NCBI GenBank assembly: GCA_040510815.1
Contig: JBEVIH010000031.1
Location: forward strand, 1 to 64,000
Reading direction: 5' to 3'
Length of the DNA stretch: 64,000 nucleotides
Source: VAZQ01 sp040510815
GTDB lineage: Bacteria; Pseudomonadota; Alphaproteobacteria; Rhizobiales; Xanthobacteraceae
Shown here: positions 41,664-50,290 of the stretch, in pieces
Position numbering within the stretch: position 1 is the stretch's first letter
Layout of the letters: every line of letters begins with the position of its first letter
Position numbers and translations under genes: made by a program
Notes under the pieces: generated by a model
The model's input: the letters and a program-made list of their open reading frames with translations, nothing else
Told to the model about the DNA's origin: nothing
Database searches by the model: none

Positions 41664-42671
41664 TCAGCGCGACGTCATTTTCCTGTTGCCTACGTCCGCC
41701 CTCAGGCCGCCGGCGAGACGCTCGATGGCCGCGACCGACAGCGGCTGCGCCGCCAGCTTGGCGGCGTAGATCGCCGCGCCGCCGCTGGGCGTGACGATCG
41801 GCGCCTGCAGGCGATAGCTGCCGGATTGCCGCACGAGATGGCGCTCGAACGGGCCGAGGATCAGCGGCCCGGCATTGAAGACGCCGCCGGAATAGGAAAC
41901 CGGAACGCCTTCGCCAGGCGCGAATTCCAGCGCCTGGCGCACCGCCTCGACCACGGCCGCGAGCTCGCGCGCCGCATCGTCGAAGATGTGGACGGCCGAG
42001 GGATCGCCGTCCCGCGCCGCGCGGGTGACGAGCTCCGACATGGCGGCGATGCTGCCGCGGGTGTGCTCATTGAGGACCTTGGCGCATAGGTCGAGGTCCG
42101 CGCTCAGGCCGAACGATGCCCTGAAAGCGGCATGGAGCGGCCCCTTCGGCAGACGGCCGTCGCTCATCCGCGTGAAGACGTTCAGGCTTTGCACCGCGAT
42201 CCAGTAGGCGGAGCCCTCATCGCCGAACACCTCGCCCCAGCCGCCGGCGCGCGCCGACTTGCCCCGGCGCTCGCCATAGCCGATCGAGCCGGTTCCGGCG
42301 ACGACGTTGATGCCGTCCTCGCCGCCGAGCGAGCCGGCCCAGGCGCAGACCATGTCATTGCCGCAGCGATAGCGGCGATGGCCGAGCAGCGGCTCCGGCA
42401 TGGCGTCGAGCAGCGGCTGCGCCACGCTGTCTTCGCCATGGGCTGGAATACCGAAAAAGGCGTGCGCGATGGCGCCGCCGTCGATCCCCGCCTGGCCGAA
42501 CAGCGCGGCGAGCCCCTCGGCGAGCACGGCACGCAGGCCGTCCATGCCGATCTCGAGATGATAGGAGCCCGGCCCCTGCTGCGAGGCGAGGAGGTTGCCG
42601 TCGCGATCGACCAGCACGAAACGCGTCTTGGTGCCGCCGCCGTCGACGCCGAGGAAGAGTGGCAGGCTCAT
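41664..42671 (-). CDS. BadF/BadG/NagK-type sugar kinase (N-acetyl-hexosamine kinase-like)
   Basis: 335 residues of the ASKHA fold: phosphate 1 loop LFLGVDGGGTKTRFVLVDRDG, central GINVVAGTGSIGYG and RAGGWGEVFGDEGSAYWIA, adenosine motif SYSGGVFNAGPLI. These match eukaryotic-type N-acetylglucosamine kinases and bacterial relatives. In this operon it probably phosphorylates N-acetylgalactosamine or galactosamine (inference). It is the last gene of the five-gene unit, four bases after the isomerase. Confidence 0.85.
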   Translation of the reverse strand: MSLPLFLGVDGGGTKTRFVLVDRDGNLLASQQGPGSYHLEIGMDGLRAVLAEGLAALFGQAGIDGGAIAHAFFGIPAHGEDSVAQPLLDAMPEPLLGHRRYRCGNDMVCAWAGSLGGEDGINVVAGTGSIGYGERRGKSARAGGWGEVFGDEGSAYWIAVQSLNVFTRMSDGRLPKGPLHAAFRASFGLSADLDLCAKVLNEHTRGSIAAMSELVTRAARDGDPSAVHIFDDAARELAAVVEAVRQALEFAPGEGVPVSYSGGVFNAGPLILGPFERHLVRQSGSYRLQAPIVTPSGGAAIYAAKLAAQPLSVAAIERLAGGLRADVGNRKMTSR

Positions 42672-42675
42672 GGCG

Positions 42676-43833
42676 TCACCTGACGGCGTGAATGCGCACG
42701 CCTTGCACGACGCGATTCACGGTGCCCGCGACGTTGGGATTGTCCGGCGAAAGCCCGCGGCGGAGCGACTCCTCGAACGCGAAAATCTGCGGTGCGGCGA
42801 TGAACGGGATCAGGAGATCGACGTCCTGCGCGTCCGCCATGGCGGGGACCAGGATGCGCTCGACCCCGGCGGGCACCCCGTCGCCGCGGCCGCAGATCGC
42901 GAGCAGGCCGCCGGCCTTGCCGTCGCGCCGGATCTCCTCCAACAGGTCGAGATCGTAGCGGCGCGTATAGGCGTCGTTGGAGAGGAAGACCACGACGAGC
43001 GCCCGGTCATTGACCATCGTCTTCGGCCCGTGCCGGAAACCCATGGGGGAGTCATAGGCGGCGATCACCCCGCCGTCGGTCAGCTCGAGCAGCTTGAGCG
43101 CGGCCTCGCGCGCAAGTCCCTTGAAGATATGGCTGCCGAGATAGACCACGCGCTCGTATCCCTTTGCGGCGAGCATCTTCATCGCGTCCGCCTGCGATGC
43201 GATGATGATTTCGACCGCCCGCGCGATCCGATCGACCCGCGTTGCCATGCCGTCGATGCCGGACAGCGCGGCAAGCGCCGCATACATCATGCAACTGAAG
43301 CTCGACGTCATGGCAAAGCTTCGGTCATGCGTTTCCTCGGGCAGCAGGATCGCGACCCCTTTGCCGGCTGTCCCGGTCTTGCGCGCCAGCGCGCCGTCCG
43401 GATTGCAGGTGATCGCAAGGTGATGGATGTCGCCGACGAACCGGTCGGCGAGATCGAGCGCGGCGACGCTTTCCGGGCTGTCGCCCGATCGGCCGAACGA
43501 CACCAGCAGTGTCGGCGTGTCTGCCTCGAAATAGAGACTTGGCGCGGACACCAGATCGGTGGTGGCGATCGCCTCGACCCGGCACGGCAGCCGGGCGGCC
43601 AGATAGGGCGCTAGGCATTCGCCGATGAAGGCGGACGTGCCGGCGCCGGTCAGAACCACGCGCGCCGCGGCGCGCTCCAGCAACGGGCGCAGGAAGCTCT
43701 CCAGCGCGGCCTTGCGGGCGACGAGCGCCGCGTGGGTCTTGCGCAGCATCACCGGCTGCTGCGCGATCTCGCGCGCGGTCCAGAGCGCGCCGAGCGCCTG
43801 CAGCTCACCTTCGTCGCGGCCGAGCTTAGCCAT
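42676..43833 (-). CDS. agaS: SIS-domain sugar-phosphate isomerase/deaminase (AgaS-like)
   Basis: 385 residues with two SIS domains. VVLTGAGTSAFIGE and LLVSFGRSGDSPESVAAL are the sugar-phosphate loops; FKGLAREAALKLLELTDGGV and YDSPMGFRHGPKTMVND match the AgaS family rather than GlmS. AgaS converts galactosamine-6-phosphate to tagatose-6-phosphate with release of ammonia. ATG 43833 overlaps the GatZ gene end by eight bases. Context with a GatZ homologue and a hexosamine kinase supports the role. Confidence 0.85.
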   Translation of the reverse strand: MAKLGRDEGELQALGALWTAREIAQQPVMLRKTHAALVARKAALESFLRPLLERAAARVVLTGAGTSAFIGECLAPYLAARLPCRVEAIATTDLVSAPSLYFEADTPTLLVSFGRSGDSPESVAALDLADRFVGDIHHLAITCNPDGALARKTGTAGKGVAILLPEETHDRSFAMTSSFSCMMYAALAALSGIDGMATRVDRIARAVEIIIASQADAMKMLAAKGYERVVYLGSHIFKGLAREAALKLLELTDGGVIAAYDSPMGFRHGPKTMVNDRALVVVFLSNDAYTRRYDLDLLEEIRRDGKAGGLLAICGRGDGVPAGVERILVPAMADAQDVDLLIPFIAAPQIFAFEESLRRGLSPDNPNVAGTVNRVVQGVRIHAVR

Positions 43834-45124
43834 GACACTTCTCTTTCGCGGGCGACACCGCCGCATGATAGTCGTCGAGCACCGTCCACACATGCGCCAT
43901 TGCCAGCTCGGCCGGGCTGCCGCCGATGCGCCCGTCCTGCAGCGCGGCATGGGCGAGCGGCAGATATTGGCTGATCAAGGCTGGCGGCGGCGGGTTACGG
44001 GTGAGGTTGCGGAACATCGTCTCCTGTGCGCGGGCAATCTCCGAGTCGGGCCAGTAATAACGTATCCGGTCGCTGAGGCTGTATTGCAGGTCATGGTCCA
44101 GCGCGGCGCCGCGCGCATGATAGTATTTGGCCCAGTGCCGTGGCTCGGCCTTCATGCGCGCGATCGCGATATTGCGGAAGCCGGACACCGAACCGGGCTC
44201 GATCCATTCGCGTTCGATCGCGTCCAGCGCCCACAGCGCCTCGCGCAGCGCGAAGGTCACGCCGGGGCCGACCTTGAGGATCGCGAAATGATCCCGCACC
44301 AGCGCCTTGAGCGCGGACGCTGTTTGATAGTCGGTCGAATGGGCCTCGAAGACCAGGCCGTCGCAGCCCTCGATCATCCGGTTGAGCGCCCGCGCCTTCT
44401 CGGGCGCATAGCTGACCACCTTGCGATGATCGAATTCGACGCCCGGCTGGACGACGGCGGCAATCACGCGCGGCCAGGCGTCGGCGAGGCCGGCCGCGGT
44501 GAAGGTCGCGCGATGGGTGTCGATCGTCGTGCGCGCCGCCTCAGGCGTGGTGATGGCGAGCGTGTCCAGCGCTTCCGCGGCGCCGCCGGGAACCGGTACC
44601 TCGGTGCCGATGACATAGACCGGCGGCTCTCCTCCCGCGCGCGCATGGGTCCGCTCGGCGACCGCGCAGAGGCGCGCCGCGCGCCGCGCGATCGTCTCGT
44701 CGGACAGCGGCGCTCGATCGTCCGCGCACGACATCGAGCAGTCGAGATGGATCTTGCGGAAGCTGGCGCGGACGTAGTCCTCGATCATCACGTCGGCCCG
44801 CGCCATCGCCTGCTCGGCCGGCAGCGCCTGCCAGGCATTGGGACCGAGATGGTCCCCACCGAGCAGGATGCGATCGCGAGCCAGGCCGACGCGATCGGCA
44901 ATGCGATATACAGAGTCACGGAAGTCGGCCGGCGTCATGCCGGTATAGCCGCCGTCCTGGTTGACCTGGTTCGAGGTCGCTTCGATCAGCGCGAACGGTG
45001 CGCCCGTCTGCCGGGCATGGAGGAACGTCGCCTCGATCGCCAACGGATGCGCGGAGCATACCGAAAACAGCCCGCACGGCTCGCCTGCCTTGTGACGCGC
45101 GATCAGGTCGAGAATGGCCTTCAT
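43826..45124 (-). CDS. GatZ/KbaZ family protein (tagatose-bisphosphate aldolase accessory subunit or tagatose-6-phosphate 4-epimerase)
   Basis: 432 residues. Family blocks: CGLFSVCSAHPLAIEATFLH, LIEATSNQVNQDGGYTGMTP, ILLGGDHLGPNAWQ, RKIHLDCSMSCADD, VEFDHRKVVSYAPEKA, LKVGPGVTFALREALWALDAIE. No catalytic GatY/KbaY aldolase is nearby. Stand-alone members have been described as tagatose-6-phosphate 4-epimerases (from memory), which would give fructose-6-phosphate directly. ATG 45124 starts the family's usual MKAxLDLI sequence. Confidence 0.88.
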   Translation of the reverse strand: MKAILDLIARHKAGEPCGLFSVCSAHPLAIEATFLHARQTGAPFALIEATSNQVNQDGGYTGMTPADFRDSVYRIADRVGLARDRILLGGDHLGPNAWQALPAEQAMARADVMIEDYVRASFRKIHLDCSMSCADDRAPLSDETIARRAARLCAVAERTHARAGGEPPVYVIGTEVPVPGGAAEALDTLAITTPEAARTTIDTHRATFTAAGLADAWPRVIAAVVQPGVEFDHRKVVSYAPEKARALNRMIEGCDGLVFEAHSTDYQTASALKALVRDHFAILKVGPGVTFALREALWALDAIEREWIEPGSVSGFRNIAIARMKAEPRHWAKYYHARGAALDHDLQYSLSDRIRYYWPDSEIARAQETMFRNLTRNPPPPALISQYLPLAHAALQDGRIGGSPAELAMAHVWTVLDDYHAAVSPAKEKCHG

Positions 45125-45194
45125 TGAAACTCTTCTTCGGATTTCGCCCGGCGCCACAGGCGCGGCAATCACCCTGTTTTGAGTATCATGCGTC

Positions 45195-46157
45195 TCAGGA
45201 CGTGGTCGGCTTCGTTGTCGTGTCGACCGTCGCTCCCTCCTCCGGCGTCAGCGCCAGCAAGAGCGCGGCGATGCACGCCAGCACCAGGCCGACGAGCTTG
45301 AGCCGTCCCGGCAGCGTACCGATCGCGATGAGCGAGATCACCGCCGTCATCAGCGGCGCGCCCGCATTGGTGAGTGGCGACACGATGATCGCCTGGCCGT
45401 AGCGGAAGGCGTAGACGATGGTGAGCGCGCCGATCGCGTTCAGCAGCTGGATCCCCGCCGCCAGATAGGGGCCGTCGGCGCCCCAGTTCACCGGCTTGGT
45501 GAAGTCGGTCATCGTCCACGCGATCGGAGCCAGCAACAGCCCCGTCGCCGTCATGTAGAAGAAGATGCTCTCCGCGCTCATCGTGCGGTTCGCGAGCCGC
45601 ATGAAGTAGGCCTGCACGCCCCAGGCCCCCATGACGATGAGCGAGAGCAGGAACCAGCCCCGCCCCTGGCTCGCGACCAGGCGCTCGCCTTCGGCAAGCT
45701 CCGGCGGGGAGAAATCGAACAACGGCAGCGCCGCGAGCGCGAGCAGGATGCCGGCCGCGCCCACGATGTTCGTGCGCTCGCCGAGCAGGAGAAAGGACAT
45801 GGCGATGGTCACGACCGGCGACAGCGAGATCAGCGGAAAGATCAGATAGGGCGGACCCGTGGTCACCGCATGGAACAGCAGCATCTGGCCGCCGGCGCCG
45901 GTGAGCCCGATGATCACGCCATAGGCCACCGATCGCGGATCGCGATCGAGCCGCCAGCCGGCGCGCGCGAGCGCATAGAGCGCCGGCGGGATCATCGTCA
46001 GCGACCAGACGCAATAGACCAGCGTCTCTGGAAAGCCGCGCTCCGCCGAGATCCCGGTGAACGCGCCCCACACGCCCCACAGGATCGTGGTTGCGAAGGC
46101 ATAGAGCAGCCATGCCTTCGGCCGCGTCGCCTGGTGCAGGGCCACGTCCGACACCAT
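45195..46157 (-). CDS. EamA/DMT-family transporter
   Basis: 320 residues, ten membrane helices in two repeats, e.g. ATTILWGVWGAFTGISAERG and LIFPLISLSPVVTIAMSFLLLGERTN (end-of-repeat GER motif). The drug/metabolite transporter superfamily includes sugar and amino-sugar carriers. The start ATG 46157 overlaps the TGA of the glycosidase gene (TGATG), so the two are translationally coupled; it probably imports the released sugar, but export cannot be excluded. Confidence 0.85.
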   Translation of the reverse strand: MVSDVALHQATRPKAWLLYAFATTILWGVWGAFTGISAERGFPETLVYCVWSLTMIPPALYALARAGWRLDRDPRSVAYGVIIGLTGAGGQMLLFHAVTTGPPYLIFPLISLSPVVTIAMSFLLLGERTNIVGAAGILLALAALPLFDFSPPELAEGERLVASQGRGWFLLSLIVMGAWGVQAYFMRLANRTMSAESIFFYMTATGLLLAPIAWTMTDFTKPVNWGADGPYLAAGIQLLNAIGALTIVYAFRYGQAIIVSPLTNAGAPLMTAVISLIAIGTLPGRLKLVGLVLACIAALLLALTPEEGATVDTTTKPTTS

Positions 46158-48256
46158 CACGCCCCATCGAGCGGCGTTGCCTCGAGCAGAAGGAAGCGCT
46201 CGAACGCGACGGACAGCCGATTGGCCGTGGCCGATGCAACGCCGATCGTCCTGCCGGTGAAGCTGTCGGCTACGGTGTAGCGGCCCTCGCCGAGCCCGCG
46301 CAGCTCGACCGGGCCTTCCCAGCGATCGGCGTAGAACGCGTAGTAGCACCGGCCGTCCTTCGCAATGGCATGGGCTTCGGGTTTGTCGAAGCCGATATCG
46401 TAGAGCTCACCGCGATAGCGCCCCTCGGGAAGCCGCTTCTCGTTATAGAGCGCGATCCATTTGCGCCATTCCGCCTCTCGTGCCGGCGTCAGCAGGAAGC
46501 TGTTCTTCGGCTTTGGATCGCGCGGCCAGGTGAATTTGGTGGAAACAATCGCGCCGATCCCGACCGCGGAGGCGAAATCATTCGCCTTGTCGCTCAGCTC
46601 CACATGGTCGCCGGCATAGGCCGCCGAGGGCCCCATCAGCGCCTTGATCGTCTTGCCCTTGTGGCGGACCTGCCACGACGACTCCGGATCGGAGGCGACC
46701 GGCTGGTTCATGTACGGCATGTTGTGAAAGGCTTGCGCCGTGCCGCAAGGGCAGAGTTCGACCACCGCGTCCGGATCGATCGCGATCGCCTCCGCGTAGA
46801 TCGCCCTCCAGAAGTCTTGCAGCTTTTCGACCGACTCCTCGGGCCGCGTGTGCCTGTGCGCCGGATTGTGGCAGGGCGCGACGCCGTTGAGGTGCTGGCC
46901 GTCGAGCTTGAGCCCGGCATAGCCCCATTCGCCGATGACCTTGCGCACCAGCGCCTTGCCCCGTTCCACCGTCTCCGGATAGGCCGGGCACAAATAATAG
47001 CTGTCCCACCAGGTCACGTTCTGCACCGCGCCGTCCTTGTCCAGCAGCAGCAGGTCGGCATGGTCGCGTATGAGATCGCTTGCCGGATGCGCGGCCAGCG
47101 GCGCGATCCAGAGCTTGGGTTTGAGGCCCGCGTCCTTGATCGCCTTGACGAGCGCAAGCATGTCGGCGTCGCCGCGCGGAAACTTTTTCGGGTCGGGCTG
47201 CCAGTCGCCCACCGCCCTCTGCCAGCCGTCGTCGAGCCCGGCCCAGCCGAGCCCGAGCTCCCTCGCCTTGGGCAGCGTCGCCACCACCAGGTCGACGGTG
47301 AAATCGCGCTCGTAGCCCCAGGCGCACCAGATCGGCGCATAGGCGGCGGCCGGCACCTTGGCCTGCGCCATCCCGCGCTCGGCGAGCAGCCTGCGATAGG
47401 CGTCGAGCGTCGCGAAATAGTCGCCGCGATGAACGGCCACGAAAGTCTCGAAGGTCGAAAAGCCCTCCCCCGGCGCGAGCGTCAGCGTCCGGTCGCATTC
47501 GACCGCGAGGCGCGCACCGGCCTCCGTCATCGTGAGCGGCAGCGCAACGAGCTTCGGCACCGTTTCGACATGGCCGGCCGCCAGCCCGTAGTCGCGCCGC
47601 CAGACGTCGACCACCGGCGTGCCGCCGCCGTAATCGGACGCATTCATGCCCATGAAGTTGCGCTGATCGAAGCCGCCGCGCACCGGCTGCACCCAGTCCC
47701 GGCGATCCTCGTGCGATGCGCCCGAGAACGACCAATAGTCGAGCGCGCCATCCGCCGCCGGCTTGAGGACATGCGCGCCGTTGACCCAGCCTTCGATCCT
47801 CACCGGCGCTGTGCCGACGTTGCGATAGGCGGCGCGCAGCAGCGCAAAGCCCGGGAAGCGATCGTAGAGGACAATGGCGACCTCTTTCTCGATCCCTTCG
47901 CCGGCAAGCCCGCGCAGCACATGCCGCGTGCCGCGGCCGTGCGCGTCGTCCACGGGCTCGCTGCGCCGGTCGAGGAAGGGGAAATGCTCGATGCGCTTGC
48001 CGTCCGCGAGCCGCAGCGTCTCGCTGGACTCGAACTCGGTGAGCGGCTCGATCCCGCCGCCCTGCCGCGCGATCACGCGGCTGCGCAGGCCTGAATCGAA
48101 CTCGAGACTTATCGCCGCATCGCCCACCTGCGCCGGCGGCTCGGCCGCCGCTGCCAAGCCCGCGCCGAGGCGGCTCAGCCCGACGCCCGCAACTGATCCG
48201 GCCAGCAGCTTGAGGATGGTGCGCCTGCGGGCGGCTGGCGCGATGCCTTTGGGCAT
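46157..48256 (-). CDS. Tat-exported GH36-type alpha-galactosidase / alpha-N-acetylgalactosaminidase
   Basis: 699 residues. Tat-like N-terminus ARRRTILKLLAGSVAGVGLS, an N-terminal beta-sandwich, then the barrel: WCAWGYERDFTVDLVV, LGWAGLDDGWQRAVGDW, GYAGLKLDGQHLNG (nucleophile Asp of the KxD motif) and AGDHVELSDKANDFAS (probable acid/base Asp). Clan GH-D enzymes cleave alpha-linked galactose or GalNAc. The downstream hexosamine genes favour a GalNAc-containing substrate (inference). ATG 48256 gives the Tat peptide; ribosome-site support is weak. First gene of the five-gene operon. Confidence 0.83.
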   Translation of the reverse strand: MPKGIAPAARRRTILKLLAGSVAGVGLSRLGAGLAAAAEPPAQVGDAAISLEFDSGLRSRVIARQGGGIEPLTEFESSETLRLADGKRIEHFPFLDRRSEPVDDAHGRGTRHVLRGLAGEGIEKEVAIVLYDRFPGFALLRAAYRNVGTAPVRIEGWVNGAHVLKPAADGALDYWSFSGASHEDRRDWVQPVRGGFDQRNFMGMNASDYGGGTPVVDVWRRDYGLAAGHVETVPKLVALPLTMTEAGARLAVECDRTLTLAPGEGFSTFETFVAVHRGDYFATLDAYRRLLAERGMAQAKVPAAAYAPIWCAWGYERDFTVDLVVATLPKARELGLGWAGLDDGWQRAVGDWQPDPKKFPRGDADMLALVKAIKDAGLKPKLWIAPLAAHPASDLIRDHADLLLLDKDGAVQNVTWWDSYYLCPAYPETVERGKALVRKVIGEWGYAGLKLDGQHLNGVAPCHNPAHRHTRPEESVEKLQDFWRAIYAEAIAIDPDAVVELCPCGTAQAFHNMPYMNQPVASDPESSWQVRHKGKTIKALMGPSAAYAGDHVELSDKANDFASAVGIGAIVSTKFTWPRDPKPKNSFLLTPAREAEWRKWIALYNEKRLPEGRYRGELYDIGFDKPEAHAIAKDGRCYYAFYADRWEGPVELRGLGEGRYTVADSFTGRTIGVASATANRLSVAFERFLLLEATPLDGA

Positions 48257-48463
48257 TGTCGCTACTCTATCTGGCGCGCCATGGACAGGCGCCTTCGAAT
48301 CCTCGGCTCGGGCCATATATGCTCGCAGATTCCGCTGGCATCAAGGCGGGCAACATTGATCACAAGGCCGAAGGACCTCTGGCTGCCCCGCCCGGTCCCC
48401 GTGCCCTGCTCGCATCAGGACCTGTGCTACACTCTGGACGAAAGGACATGGCGGACCGAGGTG

Positions 48464-50227
48464 ATGGCGTCGGATTCTCGATTGTTTGACCGCTACATTC
48501 GCACGCGGCCCGCAAGCCGACTGCAACTCGTCGCTCTGGTCCTGCTTTCGCTGGCCGCTTCGACCTTCGTGCAGGCCCGGCAAGGGCCGAGCATCCCGTC
48601 GCTCTATTCGGACCGTGAGCCCTTCGTGGCGGCGATTGAAAAAGAGCGGCCCAAGCAAAAATCCGACGTCAAGTTGACGGGCATCACCGTGCCGCACCAC
48701 CTGTTGGCGGCGGATCTCATCGCCCGCGGCTTCTGGGCTGCGTCGGCCGGCTCGTACGATCGCATCATCCTGGTGTCCCCGGATCACTTCAACCGCAGCC
48801 GCCGGCCGCTCGCCACCACCCGGCAGGACATCGAGACGCCGTTCGGCCTCGTTCGCAATGACGACGCGGCGACCGGCCGGCTGTTGTCCAACGACGCGCT
48901 GTTCGACGAGAGCGATCTGTTCAAGCAGGAACACGGCATCGCGGCCGTGCTGCCGTTCGCCAAGTATTTCTTCCCGGATGCACGCATCGTCCCGATCGTC
49001 GTGTCCTATGGCTCCACCCGCGCGGACTGGGACGCGGCGGTCGCAATGCTCGAAGCATTTGTCGAGCCCGGCACGCTGATCGTCCAGTCGACCGACTATT
49101 CGCACTACCTGACGCAGCAGCTTGCGGTCCGGCGCGACCAGGAAACGCTCAACGTCATCGCGGCAAACGACGTAGACATCGTCGCGCGGTCGCGGCAGCC
49201 CGACCACATGGACTCGAAGGGCTCCCAGTACATCCAGATGCGGCTGCAGGAGGTAAAAAAGGCGCGCGCAACTGTGATCGCCAGCCGCAGCTCAGCCGAG
49301 TACAGCTCGATCGGGTCGGCGACCACCAGCTACATCGTGACCGTCTATTCGAGCGAGATCGAGGACGGCTCCAAGCTGCAATACGACGACCAGGAGATCG
49401 TCTATTTCGGCGGCGATACCTTCATCGGCCGATGGTTCACCCGGCCGCTCGCCGATCCGGAGATCGCGCGCCAGGTCGTGGCGAAGGTGCGCGCCGTCAC
49501 CGCGGGAGCGCCGTTGATCGTCAACCTGGAAGGGCTGCTGCTCGACGACCCGCCTTACGGCGTGGCTCCCGATCTGCACATGATGCACGCCAGCCTTACG
49601 GTGCCGATCCTCAAGGCGCTCAACGTGCGGGCGGCGGGTCTTGCCAACAATCACAGTCACGACCTCGGGCCGGCTGGTTTGCGCGAAAGCGTGGCGATCC
49701 TGAAACGGGCGGGGATCACGCCGCTGCAACACATGCAAGCCGTCGATCTCGGCCGCTTCGGTCTCATCGCGATCAATTTCATCGGGTCACGCGACCACCG
49801 AGGCTATCCGGTGGTCAAAAGCCCGGCCGATCTGCAGTCGCTGTGCCGCATGAAGGCGCGTTCGCCGCTGATCGCGCTGGTGCATTGGGGCGAGGAGTAT
49901 CACCGCGTCGCGCAAGCCGCCAACTACACCGCCGCGCAAGCGCTGCACACATGCGGCGTCAACGCCATCATCGGCGCGCACAGCCATCATGCCGCCCAGC
50001 GGGTCGAAGCGATGCAGGGCGGCGAGTTTGCGATGGTGTTCTCGCTGGGCAACCTGCTGTTCGATCAGCGCGGCGAGCGGGTCTCGAGCGCGCTGGTGGA
50101 GCTGCGGCTGTTCAAGCAAGGCACGTTCGCCACCCGGCTCGTGCCGCTGCCGAATCTATTCGAGCTTGCCACCGGCGAGATGGCCCGCAAGGCGAGCGGA
50201 GAACAGCCCGCAGCTAGCGCTCGCTAG
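48464..50227 (+). CDS. Memo-like (AmmeMemoRadiSam B) and CapA-like domain fusion, membrane-anchored
   Basis: 587 residues. After an N-terminal signal/anchor (LQLVALVLLSLAAS) residues about 70-300 match the Memo/AMMECR-associated family: GITVPHHLLAADLI, LVSPDHFNRSRRPLATT, LIVQSTDYSHYL. Residues about 315-570 match CapA/PgsA metallophosphoesterases of poly-gamma-glutamate capsules: YFGGDTFIGRWF, GLANNHSHDLGPAGLRES, LVHWGEEYHRVAQAANY, GAHSHHAAQRVE, FSLGNLLFDQ. Each domain is normally a separate protein. ATG 48464 is used because the signal segment follows; longer in-frame extension to 48281 overlaps the divergent glycosidase. No capsule synthetase genes adjoin. Confidence 0.82.
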   Translation: MASDSRLFDRYIRTRPASRLQLVALVLLSLAASTFVQARQGPSIPSLYSDREPFVAAIEKERPKQKSDVKLTGITVPHHLLAADLIARGFWAASAGSYDRIILVSPDHFNRSRRPLATTRQDIETPFGLVRNDDAATGRLLSNDALFDESDLFKQEHGIAAVLPFAKYFFPDARIVPIVVSYGSTRADWDAAVAMLEAFVEPGTLIVQSTDYSHYLTQQLAVRRDQETLNVIAANDVDIVARSRQPDHMDSKGSQYIQMRLQEVKKARATVIASRSSAEYSSIGSATTSYIVTVYSSEIEDGSKLQYDDQEIVYFGGDTFIGRWFTRPLADPEIARQVVAKVRAVTAGAPLIVNLEGLLLDDPPYGVAPDLHMMHASLTVPILKALNVRAAGLANNHSHDLGPAGLRESVAILKRAGITPLQHMQAVDLGRFGLIAINFIGSRDHRGYPVVKSPADLQSLCRMKARSPLIALVHWGEEYHRVAQAANYTAAQALHTCGVNAIIGAHSHHAAQRVEAMQGGEFAMVFSLGNLLFDQRGERVSSALVELRLFKQGTFATRLVPLPNLFELATGEMARKASGEQPAASAR

Positions 50228-50290
50228 CCTATGTTCGGCTGCTTTGCGCACGTAATATTCGCGAGCGCCGCCAAATTCGACGACCAACCG

